Below, piece by piece: positions 33,867-41,183 of a stretch of DNA of 55,380 nucleotides (position 1 is its first letter; every line of letters begins with the position of its first letter). Location: IMG/VR virus record IMGVR_UViG_3300051212_000924, positions 1-55,380 of that record. One strand, given 5' to 3'. The stretch is from a virus. A program made the translations under genes and the position numbers. A model generated the notes under the pieces. That model saw nothing but the letters and a program-made list of their open reading frames with translations. It had not been told where the DNA came from and did no database searches.

Positions 33867-34037
33867 ATGGAAGAATCTTCTGAAGTCAAATGGAATCGCG
33901 GTCTTGACCTGTTTATTGAGAGTGTTCATAAACCAGACCACGAACTTCGTCAATGTGCTCACAATCAGAAATGTTACAACGAACTCATGTCAGTTCGTGA
34001 GCACGTGTTAGACTATCTAAAAACAATCAGACGATGA
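33867..34037 (+). CDS. Tiny conserved protein
   Basis: 56 residues: 'MEESSEVKWNRGLDLFIESV', then 'CAHNQKCYNELMSVREHVLD'. Helical, two Cys. Ends in ATGA overlap with the next gene. Function unknown. Confidence 0.65.
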   Translation: MEESSEVKWNRGLDLFIESVHKPDHELRQCAHNQKCYNELMSVREHVLDYLKTIRR

Positions 34038-34267
34038 CTTATTACGCTTGGTTTATCGTATTCGCAGTAGTGGCATACTTCATCGCAACGGATGAAAGTG
34101 TCGCTGCTGCTTTTTATTATGTACTTAGGTTAGCAAAATCTAACTATGAGAAACAAAAGTGGTGGTTATTGAACAATCCACGCAATCCTGTGGTAAAATA
34201 TCTAATGTGGCGTCGTTCTATGAAACTCGCAAAAGAGTTAATGGACGAAATGAAATCTAAAAAATGA
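34034..34267 (+). CDS. Small membrane protein
   Basis: 77 residues. One N-terminal transmembrane helix (YYAWFIVFAVVAYFIA), then a basic amphipathic region ('YVLRLAKSNYEKQKWWLLNN', 'YLMWRRSMKLAKELMDEM'). Overlaps both neighbours by 4 bases. Confidence 0.7.
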   Translation: MTYYAWFIVFAVVAYFIATDESVAAAFYYVLRLAKSNYEKQKWWLLNNPRNPVVKYLMWRRSMKLAKELMDEMKSKK

Positions 34268-34839
34268 ATCATACAACTAATCCATATCCAACTATTTTTT
34301 CTATACCGCTATTTTGCCAAAAGTTTTCATTGAATAATGAAAATATGGTAGCATTTTGTCTTTCTAGAAAAAATGGAGATAGTGGAAGAACAATTAGCAA
34401 TGTTGGTGGATGGCAATCAAATAATTTTAATATGAGTAAACCTCCAAAAGAATTGAAGGAGGTTGTTAAGTGTATTTTTGATTTTTCTTTAGAAATTTGT
34501 AATTTTATGAACATTGAACCAACTTCATCTGGAAATGGTTGGATTAATGTTAATCAATATGGTAACTTTAATTGGTGCCATACTCATCCTGAATCCACTT
34601 TAAGTGGAGTTTATTATGTAAAAACTTCAACTAATTGTGGAAATATTGAGTTTGAAAATCCTTCGATGAATTTGATGACCAGCATGAAAGTTAGGAAGTA
34701 TAATGTATTCAACTCTTCCTCTCTTATGGTCCCAAGTGAAGAAGGAACTTTGTACATTTTTCCTAGTTGGTTGCCTCATAAAGTACATCCAAATTTAAGT
34801 AATGAAGAAAGAATTTCTATTTCTTTTAACTTAAAATAA
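34264..34839 (+). CDS. Putative 2OG-Fe(II) oxygenase (TIGR02466/PF13759 type)
   Basis: 191 residues. 'FNWCHTHPESTLSGVYYVKT' has H106-x-H108 of this group; 'FPSWLPHKVHPNLSNEERIS' supplies the distal His and Arg; 'ISISFNLK' closes the barrel. It differs from the prolyl-hydroxylase-like pair and is the fourth such oxygenase in the window. Substrate unknown. Confidence 0.8.
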   Translation: MNHTTNPYPTIFSIPLFCQKFSLNNENMVAFCLSRKNGDSGRTISNVGGWQSNNFNMSKPPKELKEVVKCIFDFSLEICNFMNIEPTSSGNGWINVNQYGNFNWCHTHPESTLSGVYYVKTSTNCGNIEFENPSMNLMTSMKVRKYNVFNSSSLMVPSEEGTLYIFPSWLPHKVHPNLSNEERISISFNLK

Positions 34840-34842
34840 ATA
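34835..34842 (+). promoter_or_regulatory. Late promoter box (AATAAATA)
   Basis: AATAAATA overlaps the preceding stop codon and ends 21 bases before ATG 34864; GGAGAAAG follows as a ribosome binding site. Confidence 0.5.
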
Positions 34843-34863
34843 ACCCTATATCTGGAGAAAGAT

Positions 34864-35187
34864 ATGTTGTCTACACAATATCGTCTTCGTCTGGAAGCAA
34901 TCTGTGAAAAGATTGTTCTTCACGAAGAGGTGAGTTTGGAAGATATGATTTGGGCAGAGAAGTTGGCAAAAGCCAATCGTTCTGCTGGAACAATGCTCCG
35001 TCAGGCAAGAAGGAGAGCAGAAAACCCCGATATGGTTGAGGGTGGTTTAGATGATTTTATGAACCAATTAGATATTGGTGGTTTAGGACACGAACGTTTT
35101 GGTCGTCGTGGTTTTGATAATCCTGATGAACTTCTTGACTGGTTTAAGCGTGATGAAGACGAAACCGATTGGAGGACTCGGGATTGA
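34864..35187 (+). CDS. Conserved hypothetical protein
   Basis: 107 residues. N-terminal helical part ('YRLRLEAICEKIVLHEEVSL'), an Arg-rich middle and a Gly/Arg/Asp-rich end ('GGLGHERFGRRGFDNPDELL'). Strong ribosome binding site. A widespread cyanophage type; function unknown. Confidence 0.7.
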   Translation: MLSTQYRLRLEAICEKIVLHEEVSLEDMIWAEKLAKANRSAGTMLRQARRRAENPDMVEGGLDDFMNQLDIGGLGHERFGRRGFDNPDELLDWFKRDEDETDWRTRD

Positions 35188-35381
35188 CCTACGAAGAGTT
35201 TATTCACAAAGGCACTGAGTTCTACATGGAAATGGTGCGTCTTGTTGATGCTAAACTCAAATATCGTATGGAGTTCACTGAAGAAGAGAAAGAGATAAAA
35301 GACCATATTATGGAGTTTCAACATCAAGTTAAACTCAATGAGTTGAGAGATAAGTTTGAAAAGTGCTTGGAGCAAGAATGA
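35184..35381 (+). CDS. Small helical protein, TTG start
   Basis: 65 residues if started at TTG 35184, which overlaps the previous stop (TTGA) and is preceded by GGAGG at 35171-35175 with an 8-base gap; no suitable ATG exists. 'YEEFIHKGTEFYMEMVRLVD' and 'EEEKEIKDHIMEFQHQVKLN' are amphipathic helices. Function unknown. Confidence 0.6.
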   Translation: MTYEEFIHKGTEFYMEMVRLVDAKLKYRMEFTEEEKEIKDHIMEFQHQVKLNELRDKFEKCLEQE

Positions 35382-35569
35382 AACACGCTGTCATACTCTC
35401 CCTATGTTTTCTCCCACTGGCAGTTATATATCTTATAATGAAAGTATCCGTCTGGTTGTCCTCTAGCGTATCAGAAGTCAATTATGTCCGAGAAGATTCC
35501 AAACGAGAGCACGGACCCTACGTGGAAAATGCATATGGAGACGTTGATGAAGAGGCAGAGAAGGATTGA
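35378..35569 (+). CDS. Small membrane protein
   Basis: 63 residues from ATG 35378 (ATGA overlap). One hydrophobic helix ('HAVILSLCFLPLAVIYLIMK') and an acidic tail. Its last 86 bases overlap the next gene in another frame. Confidence 0.6.
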   Translation: MKHAVILSLCFLPLAVIYLIMKVSVWLSSSVSEVNYVREDSKREHGPYVENAYGDVDEEAEKD

Positions 35570-35699
35570 GATTGCTGAAGTGATTGACGAAGCAATCTGG
35601 AGATGGTATTTTGAGCACGGAAAAGAAATTCCAAACTGGAAGTATGAGAAAGACCCCCAGTGGTGGACAGATTACCTAGCAGAACTTGAAGAAGAATAG
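35484..35699 (+). CDS. Small conserved protein
   Basis: 71 residues. 'RRIEIAEVIDEAIWRWYFEH' and 'WKYEKDPQWWTDYLAELEEE' are typical of small Trp-rich cyanophage proteins. Begins well inside the previous gene in a different frame. Confidence 0.6.
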   Translation: MSEKIPNESTDPTWKMHMETLMKRQRRIEIAEVIDEAIWRWYFEHGKEIPNWKYEKDPQWWTDYLAELEEE

Positions 35700-35736
35700 G
35701 TATAAACTCGTAGGCATAAATTATTGTTAAGATATC

Positions 35737-35765
35737 CTGACAAAACATATAGATAATAGTATACT
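35737..35765 (+). promoter_or_regulatory. Sigma70-type promoter (CTGACA-17-TATACT)
   Basis: CTGACA (35737-35742) and TATACT (35760-35765) lie 17 bp apart in an AT-rich non-coding stretch. A 30-codon ORF from ATG 35782 overlaps the next gene and is not supported further. Confidence 0.6.
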
Positions 35766-35830
35766 GTATGGGGTGATACAAATGAGCGAAAACTCCTTTA
35801 TTATGATGTTCTTTGTGCATGGAGGTTATT

Positions 35831-36007
35831 ATGCACAACTTAATTTCTTACAATCAGCTGGCTGCTTGGAATAGTTTAGAAAAGACCATAGATGAGTTCA
35901 TTGACGAACATGAATTGATGAACGCATACTTTGAATGTTTGACCGAATGTGATGAGAACACCCAATCTTGTAAGCGACTATGTAGATCAATGTTGTCCAA
36001 CTATTAA
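35831..36007 (+). CDS. Small Cys-containing hypothetical protein
   Basis: 58 residues from ATG 35831, preceded by GGAGG with a 5-base gap; an ATG 18 bases upstream lacks this. Cys pattern CLTECDENTQSCKRLC (Cx4Cx6Cx3C) resembles a small disulfide or metal hairpin. Function unknown. Confidence 0.65.
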   Translation: MHNLISYNQLAAWNSLEKTIDEFIDEHELMNAYFECLTECDENTQSCKRLCRSMLSNY

Positions 36008-36019
36008 ATAAACCTTATG

Positions 36020-36038
36020 CCCCCGCAAGGGGGTTTTT
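36020..36038 (+). terminator. Rho-independent terminator
   Basis: CCCCC-GCAA-GGGGG followed by TTTTT: a five-pair GC stem closed by a GNRA tetraloop. It ends the 35831 gene and is followed 5 bases later by a promoter. An ATTAAATA at 36003-36010 overlaps the preceding stop. Confidence 0.85.
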
Positions 36039-36043
36039 AATAC

Positions 36044-36072
36044 TTGACAAGACTCAAAAAACCCTTTATAAT
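36044..36072 (+). promoter_or_regulatory. Consensus sigma70 promoter (TTGACA-17-TATAAT)
   Basis: TTGACA at 36044-36049 and TATAAT at 36067-36072, both exact, spaced 17 bp. Starts the small-gene operon at 36094. No dyad element. Confidence 0.92.
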
Positions 36073-36093
36073 ACCCGCATATACACTCTGATT

Positions 36094-36297
36094 ATGGACT
36101 ACAAACCCTATAGTATGGAATGGAGTCGGCGGCGGTATCTTGCCGAAGCAATCCAACAATACTTTGATACTGATGCGTCTTTGGATGTTGTCCTGGATGA
36201 TATTGTGAGTGTTCTTGAGGAGAATGTAGAACACCACAAGAGTCGTGCTGAACGCTTTCAAGAAGTTCTGACTGGTCTGAAATCTCTTCCTTATTGA
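36094..36297 (+). CDS. Small conserved helical protein
   Basis: 67 residues. 'YKPYSMEWSRRRYLAEAIQQ' and 'VLDDIVSVLEENVEHHKSRA'. First gene after the consensus promoter, hence early. Function unknown. Confidence 0.72.
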   Translation: MDYKPYSMEWSRRRYLAEAIQQYFDTDASLDVVLDDIVSVLEENVEHHKSRAERFQEVLTGLKSLPY

Positions 36298-36298
36298 T

Positions 36299-36484
36299 AT
36301 GAAACCCAACTTTCGTAAGGTATTAGAAATGGCACTGGAAGAAGGTGTCCGTTATGGTTATTCCCGTGCCCATAAACACGTAGAGAATCCACACCAAGAT
36401 GCTGTGGTTGATTGTGTTGTTGATGCTGCGATGAACTCTCTGTATGAATGGTTTGATTTTGAGGAAAACAATGAATCTAATTAA
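36299..36484 (+). CDS. Small conserved protein
   Basis: 61 residues. 'FRKVLEMALEEGVRYGYSRA', a single helix pair with His/Asp ('HKHVENPHQDAVVDCVVDAA'). One base after the previous stop. Function unknown. Confidence 0.7.
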   Translation: MKPNFRKVLEMALEEGVRYGYSRAHKHVENPHQDAVVDCVVDAAMNSLYEWFDFEENNESN

Positions 36485-36746
36485 ATTTAAGCATCGCTAT
36501 GACTTTGGGCACGAATACTATGTCCAAATTTTAAACATCAAGCGTAGAAGTTTACTTCAAGTTTCTGTAAGTTGGAATGACTACCCATCTTCGCCTTATA
36601 TTCAGATTACAATGGGAAGTAATGGTCTTTTAGGTATTCTGTTCTGGGCATATAAGTTTGGATTTGATGTTGATTTTATTTCCCGCACTTGGAGATGGGA
36701 TTATATGGAGGAAGAAGATGTTCAGCAAAGCACTGAAAGGAACTGA
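36471..36746 (+). CDS. Small conserved protein
   Basis: 91 residues from ATG 36471 with GAGGAAAA before it. 'KFKHRYDFGHEYYVQILNIK' and 'SSPYIQITMGSNGLLGILFW' form a compact beta/alpha domain seen in several T4-like cyanophages. Function unknown. Confidence 0.68.
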   Translation: MNLIKFKHRYDFGHEYYVQILNIKRRSLLQVSVSWNDYPSSPYIQITMGSNGLLGILFWAYKFGFDVDFISRTWRWDYMEEEDVQQSTERN

Positions 36747-37095
36747 TAAAAAGAAAACCACCCTGAACTGGTGGGAGTATTGGATTGGTCATTGTTGGAT
36801 GACAGGATGGCAGAGTATTGCTATGACTTTCCGCATCTGGTCAGACTTGATGACATCTAACTATGATAACTATGCCCTGATGAAAGAAGATGACCCCGAA
36901 ACAGAATGTGTAGAATGGTTCTGGGCATCATTGACGGAAGATGATGTATACCCGAAAGAGTTTCTTGAGCACCTGATGCAGATGGTAGAAGATATTGAGC
37001 TTGGTAAAGTAGAAACATATTCTATGGATGAAGTGATATCTAACTTAAAAGACACTTTAGAAACTGGCACACCAGAAGACACCGAAGAGTCTTGA
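36718..37095 (+). CDS. Hypothetical Trp-rich acidic protein
   Basis: 125 residues from ATG 36718 (GGAGG at 36707-36711). 'LNWWEYWIGHCWMTGWQSIA' is Trp-rich, like the proteins at 41152 and 41457. The end is acidic. Its last codons carry the dyad element used by the next promoter. Confidence 0.65.
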   Translation: MFSKALKGTDKKKTTLNWWEYWIGHCWMTGWQSIAMTFRIWSDLMTSNYDNYALMKEDDPETECVEWFWASLTEDDVYPKEFLEHLMQMVEDIELGKVETYSMDEVISNLKDTLETGTPEDTEES

Positions 37096-37106
37096 GGACC
37101 TATAAT
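37050..37106 (+). promoter_or_regulatory. Dyad-type promoter inside a gene end
   Basis: AGACACTT-N6-CTGGCACA at 37050-37071 lies in the end of the 36718 gene; GGCACA starts 35 bp before TATAAT (37101-37106). An AAGAC/GTCTT hairpin (37076-37093) sits between. ATG 37128 is 27 bases after the -10. Confidence 0.68.
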
Positions 37107-37127
37107 ACTCTTATACGAAACAGACCT

Positions 37128-37400
37128 ATGACTCTCAAAGAGAAGAAAGCACTTCTGAAAAAACTTGAGCAGGCAGGCACCAGTTGTAAGGACTGCGGCA
37201 GCACTTATGGCGTCTATTCAGTCGGTTGTTCGTCCAGTTGGATGGGCAAGTGTGGTGTGTGTGGCGAAGAAAAGATCGTGACAGAAAGCCGCGATTATGC
37301 TTACTTTATTACTGGTATTCGCAAACTGAAACTGGAGATCCAAAATGAGAAGAGTAACCGTAAAACCCAAAAGCAGCAAAGCCAAGAACCGTCTGTGTAA
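37128..37400 (+). CDS. Small zinc-ribbon-like protein
   Basis: 90 residues from ATG 37128. 'AGTSCKDCGSTYGVYSVGCS' and 'KCGVCGEEK' give two CxxC pairs, a probable zinc ribbon. The end is Lys/Gln-rich and overlaps the next gene by 56 bases. May bind nucleic acid. Confidence 0.7.
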   Translation: MTLKEKKALLKKLEQAGTSCKDCGSTYGVYSVGCSSSWMGKCGVCGEEKIVTESRDYAYFITGIRKLKLEIQNEKSNRKTQKQQSQEPSV

Positions 37401-37545
37401 TACGATGGGCAACAATCCTATCTGTATTGTGGAACAGGACAAGGGTGATGGTATGCTGTTTCTCGCATCAGAGAACCAGAAATACTTCTTCTGGGTGAAT
37501 GTAAGCAACGATTGTCATTGGGAATGTGATTGGGAGGTGCTCTAA
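37345..37545 (+). CDS. Small conserved protein
   Basis: 66 residues. 'NRLCNTMGNNPICIVEQDKG' and 'MLFLASENQKYFFWVNVSND' look conserved across cyanophages. Starts inside the previous gene in another frame. Function unknown. Confidence 0.65.
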   Translation: MRRVTVKPKSSKAKNRLCNTMGNNPICIVEQDKGDGMLFLASENQKYFFWVNVSNDCHWECDWEVL

Positions 37546-37718
37546 TGAACTACCTATGCCTTGTTGATGGTGTCGTAGAATACGGCAGCACTTCTGAAAG
37601 TGATTTTGCCCACTATCAGTTGGTGTATGCCGAAGAACACCAAGATGCTGATGTCCAGTATCTCACTCTAACTGATGAAGAGTATGCTACAATGTTCCCT
37701 GTGGAGGAAGAAGAATGA
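37545..37718 (+). CDS. Small acidic protein
   Basis: 57 residues from ATG 37545 (TAATG overlap, GGGAGG upstream). 'MNYLCLVDGVVEYGSTSESD' and an acidic end. Function unknown. Confidence 0.68.
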   Translation: MNYLCLVDGVVEYGSTSESDFAHYQLVYAEEHQDADVQYLTLTDEEYATMFPVEEEE

Positions 37719-37975
37719 GATTTCGTAACATAGAGTTTCGTTGGTGCGAACTCAACAACAAATATGAACTCGTCAGGTGGCATCGTGATAATGGTTCTCA
37801 AAAAGAATATTGTTATGTGATTGCCTTCTTTGATAAAGACAAAGAGGGTTATGATATGAGAACTATATCTTCAAGATTTTTTGAAGATAAAGATGCCTGG
37901 GTCGTGGGTAAGTATGCTCTGGAATTTCTAAATGCTATCTTTCAGATTGAACAACAAGAAGAGGAACTGAAATAG
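37715..37975 (+). CDS. Small conserved protein
   Basis: 86 residues, ATGA overlap. 'FRWCELNNKYELVRWHRDNG' and 'YVIAFFDKDKEGYDMRTISS' form a small beta domain. Its stop codon lies beside the next dyad promoter. Confidence 0.68.
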   Translation: MRFRNIEFRWCELNNKYELVRWHRDNGSQKEYCYVIAFFDKDKEGYDMRTISSRFFEDKDAWVVGKYALEFLNAIFQIEQQEEELK

Positions 37976-38032
37976 GACACTTGAAGAACTGGCACAGGGC
38001 ATCTTCACAGGTGCTCTTTTTCGTTGTATAAT
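37975..38032 (+). promoter_or_regulatory. Dyad-type promoter with intervening hairpin
   Basis: GGACACTT-N6-CTGGCACA (37975-37996); GGCACA starts 36 bp before TATAAT (38027-38032). TTCACA, 17 bp before the -10, overlaps the hairpin loop and could act as -35. ATG 38054 follows 27 bases after the -10. Confidence 0.72.
37997..38021 (+). terminator. Terminator-like hairpin inside the promoter region
   Basis: GGGCATCT-TCAC-AGGTGCTC (8 pairs with two G-T) followed by TTTTT. Would end the upstream transcript just before the new start. Confidence 0.68.
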
Positions 38033-38053
38033 GACTTCATACACAACAAACCG

Positions 38054-38251
38054 ATGAACTACCAAGACCAGTTGCTTCTTGAAATCAATCAAATCTGGCA
38101 GCAACTTACTGATGCTGGATGGAAAAATGCTGCTGATAGTGTAGATGCTTCTGCGTCTTCTGCTGGTAATGATGTAACTAAACTTATGGCAGCACACGAT
38201 TATGCTTGCTGGCATCTTCAAGAACTGGAAAAAGAAGAGGAACTGAAATGA
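38054..38251 (+). CDS. Small conserved helical protein
   Basis: 65 residues from ATG 38054. 'QDQLLLEINQIWQQLTDAGW' and 'AGNDVTKLMAAHDYACWHLQ'. First gene of the unit. Function unknown. Confidence 0.68.
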   Translation: MNYQDQLLLEINQIWQQLTDAGWKNAADSVDASASSAGNDVTKLMAAHDYACWHLQELEKEEELK

Positions 38252-38436
38252 CTGAATTCTATGTGATTATGTTGAAGAGGCAGGATGGTAAGGTCTATGC
38301 TGATTTACACAAGACCAATCAAGTCATTTACCTTACAATAGAAGATGCCTATGAGGAATTGAATAACACAGAGCATTTCAAAGAAAACTATCACATCGTA
38401 AAACTTATTGCTTGTTTGGATGACTTAAAAAAATGA
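38248..38436 (+). CDS. Small conserved protein
   Basis: 62 residues. Starts ATGACTGA, overlapping the previous stop. 'FYVIMLKRQDGKVYADLHKT' is a beta hairpin; the end is helical. Function unknown. Confidence 0.65.
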   Translation: MTEFYVIMLKRQDGKVYADLHKTNQVIYLTIEDAYEELNNTEHFKENYHIVKLIACLDDLKK

Positions 38437-38612
38437 GATACAATAGAACCTATGAACACCAGTGCGACTTTGATGAAAAAAACCGAGCACAAAAGTATCT
38501 CACAGAATACCGAGACAAGTATCTTCATCTTCGTAAAGAAGTTCGTAATCTTGTAAAAGAACAAAACCTTACTATCACTCCTGATTTTGCTAAACTGATT
38601 GGAATGAAATGA
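38433..38612 (+). CDS. Small basic helical protein
   Basis: 59 residues. 'DEKNRAQKYLTEYRDKYLHL' then 'RKEVRNLVKEQNLTITPDFA'. ATGA overlaps on both sides. Function unknown. Confidence 0.65.
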   Translation: MRYNRTYEHQCDFDEKNRAQKYLTEYRDKYLHLRKEVRNLVKEQNLTITPDFAKLIGMK

Positions 38613-38812
38613 CTTACGATAAACGTTTTGATTGGGATCGTTTAAGTGAAATGAACATTCAACCAATCGTAAAATACATTTGTACCTGTGATTTCTTTGG
38701 TGGAGGACAATTTTGTATTCACTTTACAGAGAAAAATATAATTCCTAATCGTTGGATTCGATTTTGGACACGAGTATTCTTCAATAGTAAATGGGAGTTT
38801 CTAAATGACTGA
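38609..38812 (+). CDS. Small conserved protein
   Basis: 67 residues. 'VKYICTCDFFGGGQFCIHFT' has three Cys in a short loop, possibly metal-binding. 'NRWIRFWTRVFFNSKWEF' is Trp/Phe-rich. Function unknown. Confidence 0.65.
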   Translation: MTYDKRFDWDRLSEMNIQPIVKYICTCDFFGGGQFCIHFTEKNIIPNRWIRFWTRVFFNSKWEFLND

Positions 38813-38957
38813 CGAACAAATTGACCAACTTCGGGCACTCATTCAGTGTGAGATTGATTATGCCCTACAAGAAGAAAATGGGTATAGGTTCTCATATGAA
38901 ACCAAAGCATTCAACAATGGTGCTTGGGAAACTTTCAAGGAGACATTCAAAAAATGA
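38805..38957 (+). CDS. Tiny protein
   Basis: 50 residues. Starts ATGACTGA, with the upstream stop at the second TGA. 'EQIDQLRALIQCEIDYALQE' is a helix. Function unknown. Confidence 0.6.
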   Translation: MTDEQIDQLRALIQCEIDYALQEENGYRFSYETKAFNNGAWETFKETFKK

Positions 38958-39139
38958 CTGAACGAGTAAAATTCACACAAGTATCCAGAGTTATCTGCCC
39001 CAAGACAGGTATTCATTATCTTGATGCGATTGATGTAAATGGTATTCACTGGTTAGCACAGATGGAAACTGATGTGGAAAAGTGGATTACATATAAAGAG
39101 TTCTGGTATCAAGACCCGCAACAACCATTAGACCTATGA
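38954..39139 (+). CDS. Small conserved protein
   Basis: 61 residues from ATG 38954 (ATGA overlap). 'KFTQVSRVICPKTGIHYLDA' and 'VNGIHWLAQMETDVEKWITY' suggest a short beta sheet. Function unknown. Confidence 0.65.
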   Translation: MTERVKFTQVSRVICPKTGIHYLDAIDVNGIHWLAQMETDVEKWITYKEFWYQDPQQPLDL

Positions 39140-39378
39140 CGCATCCTACATCAGAATGGGAGTGGGAAGACACTGCCGAAGTCGCATTTCAGGAATGGTT
39201 CAACGGAGAGTATGGTAATTTTACATTCCGTTGTGAATGGTTCTTTGGCGATTGTGAAGTAGAAGATGTGAAGACCCGTAAGGATTTGATGACCAAGTGG
39301 TTGCATTCTGCCTTCTTGACAGGTTATAATACTGGGAGATGTTCTCCAAAACTTGACGATACTGGGTGTTATGACTAG
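39136..39378 (+). CDS. Small acidic Trp-rich protein
   Basis: 80 residues. 'WEWEDTAEVAFQEWFNGEYG' and two Cys in 'CEWFFGDCEVED'. ATGA overlap upstream. Function unknown. Confidence 0.65.
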   Translation: MTHPTSEWEWEDTAEVAFQEWFNGEYGNFTFRCEWFFGDCEVEDVKTRKDLMTKWLHSAFLTGYNTGRCSPKLDDTGCYD

Positions 39379-39535
39379 AAAACTCTGGGATATTATACGG
39401 GATGACTTGGGGTATTCTATTGACTGCACCGATGAGATCGTAGATGCTGTTGAGAACTGGTTGCCGAAAGAACACGACACTAACTCTTACAAATGGAATG
39501 AGTGCCTGAAACTTATGCGGGAGAAACTGCGATGA
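39371..39535 (+). CDS. Tiny conserved protein
   Basis: 54 residues from ATG 39371; the upstream stop TAG lies in ATGACTAG. 'RKLWDIIRDDLGYSIDCTDE' and 'IVDAVENWLPKEHDTNSYKW'. Function unknown. Confidence 0.62.
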   Translation: MTRKLWDIIRDDLGYSIDCTDEIVDAVENWLPKEHDTNSYKWNECLKLMREKLR

Positions 39536-39714
39536 CTGAAGACATCCAAATGCCTAATGGAGACTTTCTAAAAAACTATCCAGAGGTGACCCGTGTTGAA
39601 GTAATCAATGGATCTGAAAGAGAACTTGTTCGTTATGAATGTTCTAATGTTCAGGTAAGTCTTCAGGATGACGGACAAACACTCAAAGTATTTCTTTTTA
39701 CGACTTATGACTGA
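39532..39714 (+). CDS. Small conserved protein
   Basis: 60 residues. Starts ATGACTGA over the previous stop. 'EVTRVEVINGSERELVRYEC' and 'QVSLQDDGQTLKVFLFTT' are beta strands. Function unknown. Confidence 0.65.
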   Translation: MTEDIQMPNGDFLKNYPEVTRVEVINGSERELVRYECSNVQVSLQDDGQTLKVFLFTTYD

Positions 39715-40165
39715 CTGGGACACACGATTTCAATCTCTTCCTGATATGGAGAAAGATAAGATTGCTCTGTTGCGTGTGATTGAATGTACCAATGGTATCA
39801 TTCAGTATCGGTTTCGTGATGGAGATAAAAATGCTCTGTCAGTAGAAGAAACTAGAAACGCAATGAAGTTCTCAATGGGATGTATGAAGACGATGAGTAT
39901 TCCGTTGGGTGAGAATGTGGTTACATTTGCTCCAGAAGCCGCAGAATTGTTTCAAGAAGTTCGTCGGTTGTATATCAGTGGAGCAAAGAATAATAATATG
40001 GAAGATTACGACGAGTTTATGAAAGCATCTGTGGCAAATCTAAATGCTGTGGGTAAAGAACGCATTCTATTGGCAAGACAAACTGCTTTTAATCATATTG
40101 ACGAATTGCCACCTCATACATTAGAATGGGGACTTGGATACATCTTCGGACTTATGGGATGGTAA
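39707..40165 (+). CDS. Hypothetical protein
   Basis: 152 residues from ATG 39707 (ATGACTGA, upstream stop at second TGA). 'IALLRVIECTNGIIQYRFRD', 'GENVVTFAPEAAELFQEVRR', and the end 'EWGLGYIFGLMGW'. Mixed alpha/beta; no family recognised. Confidence 0.65.
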   Translation: MTDWDTRFQSLPDMEKDKIALLRVIECTNGIIQYRFRDGDKNALSVEETRNAMKFSMGCMKTMSIPLGENVVTFAPEAAELFQEVRRLYISGAKNNNMEDYDEFMKASVANLNAVGKERILLARQTAFNHIDELPPHTLEWGLGYIFGLMGW

Positions 40166-40168
40166 ATT

Positions 40169-40603
40169 ATGATGTTTGACGAACCACTACTCAATTCATT
40201 ACAAGGAACGATGGCAACGATTGACCCGTATTCAGTTAAAAAAGAAGTTACGGAACATAATCTTCCAGTGCCCGATGATATGCCGTGGGTCAATCTCACC
40301 CAAGAAGAAGTAGAAGAACTCCGCAACAAAAAACACGAACTCACTGAATACGGCAAACAGAGGTTGAGAGAACTTAAAATGAAACAACTCGCACAAAAAT
40401 GTGTAGCAGCAGCACGAAATGTTGCCGAAGGTTCTCCTACTCTTGGAAAACTCATTAGTGAGGGTAGAGACCCTATGATTACTAAAACTTATTATGAATA
40501 TGCTGCTGTTCTTCGTGTGGTTATGAATGAACTTCAACAAAGCCCTGGTGTGATTATGTGCCCTGATGTGTTAGAATTGTGTGAGGAATTGGAGAAACTG
40601 TAA
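40169..40603 (+). CDS. Hypothetical helical protein
   Basis: 144 residues. 'LPVPDDMPWVNLTQEEVEEL' then basic helices ('HELTEYGKQRLRELKMKQLA') and an acidic end. Three bases after the previous stop. Function unknown. Confidence 0.65.
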   Translation: MMFDEPLLNSLQGTMATIDPYSVKKEVTEHNLPVPDDMPWVNLTQEEVEELRNKKHELTEYGKQRLRELKMKQLAQKCVAAARNVAEGSPTLGKLISEGRDPMITKTYYEYAAVLRVVMNELQQSPGVIMCPDVLELCEELEKL

Positions 40604-40978
40604 ATGGATAAGGACCTAATCTTCTATACAAAAGGTAAAGAAACTTCCCGTATTCCCTCCCCAACTCTTGAAACTGCTACTCTTGGAACCAAAGCACCTG
40701 AAACTAAACTTGAAATAGAAAAAACAATGGACTGCGAACCATACCCGGATGAGATGTTTGAGGAAGCTGAGCGTCGTGAGAAACTGAATGCTGGTTTCAA
40801 ACAAGATGCTGATGGTAATTGGTATCGTCCCACACTACAAGAACTCACCAGAAATGAGCGTATTGAACTTGCCGAAAAAGAGATTGCTTACATTGTAATG
40901 GGTGGGCAAGATGGACGAGAGTATGCGAACTCTATTGCTTTTCTTCTTCAAGTATTGGATAGTTTGAGAGATGACTAA
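40604..40978 (+). CDS. Hypothetical protein
   Basis: 124 residues, directly after the previous stop. Low-complexity first third (Thr, Glu, Pro), then 'QDADGNWYRPTLQELTRNER' and 'IAYIVMGGQDGREYANSIAF'. Ends in ATGACTAA, shared with the next start. Function unknown. Confidence 0.63.
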   Translation: MDKDLIFYTKGKETSRIPSPTLETATLGTKAPETKLEIEKTMDCEPYPDEMFEEAERREKLNAGFKQDADGNWYRPTLQELTRNERIELAEKEIAYIVMGGQDGREYANSIAFLLQVLDSLRDD

Positions 40979-41183
40979 ACTTGTAAAGTGGGAAGAAAAC
41001 CCAGACGAAATCGTGCTGGAAGAGGTGGAAATGTTTCACCTGGAAAGTATGAATGAACGCAGCCTATGGGTGGGCATTTACACACAAGACGGTAAAATCT
41101 ACCACTTGAATATTCACGCAGATGGTGATAGACTGAGATACTACTGGAGCGATGAAACCTGTGAACCTCCTACAGCGGTATAA
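40971..41183 (+). CDS. Small acidic protein
   Basis: 70 residues. 'EIVLEEVEMFHLESMNERSL' and 'WVGIYTQDGKIYHLNIHADG'. The upstream stop TAA lies in ATGACTAA. Overlaps the next gene by 32 bases. Confidence 0.62.
   Translation: MTKLVKWEENPDEIVLEEVEMFHLESMNERSLWVGIYTQDGKIYHLNIHADGDRLRYYWSDETCEPPTAV

Noticed and set aside
35782-35874. 30-codon ORF after the 35737 promoter
   Set aside because: Short, overlaps the better-placed 35831 gene with a strong ribosome binding site, and lacks recognisable features.
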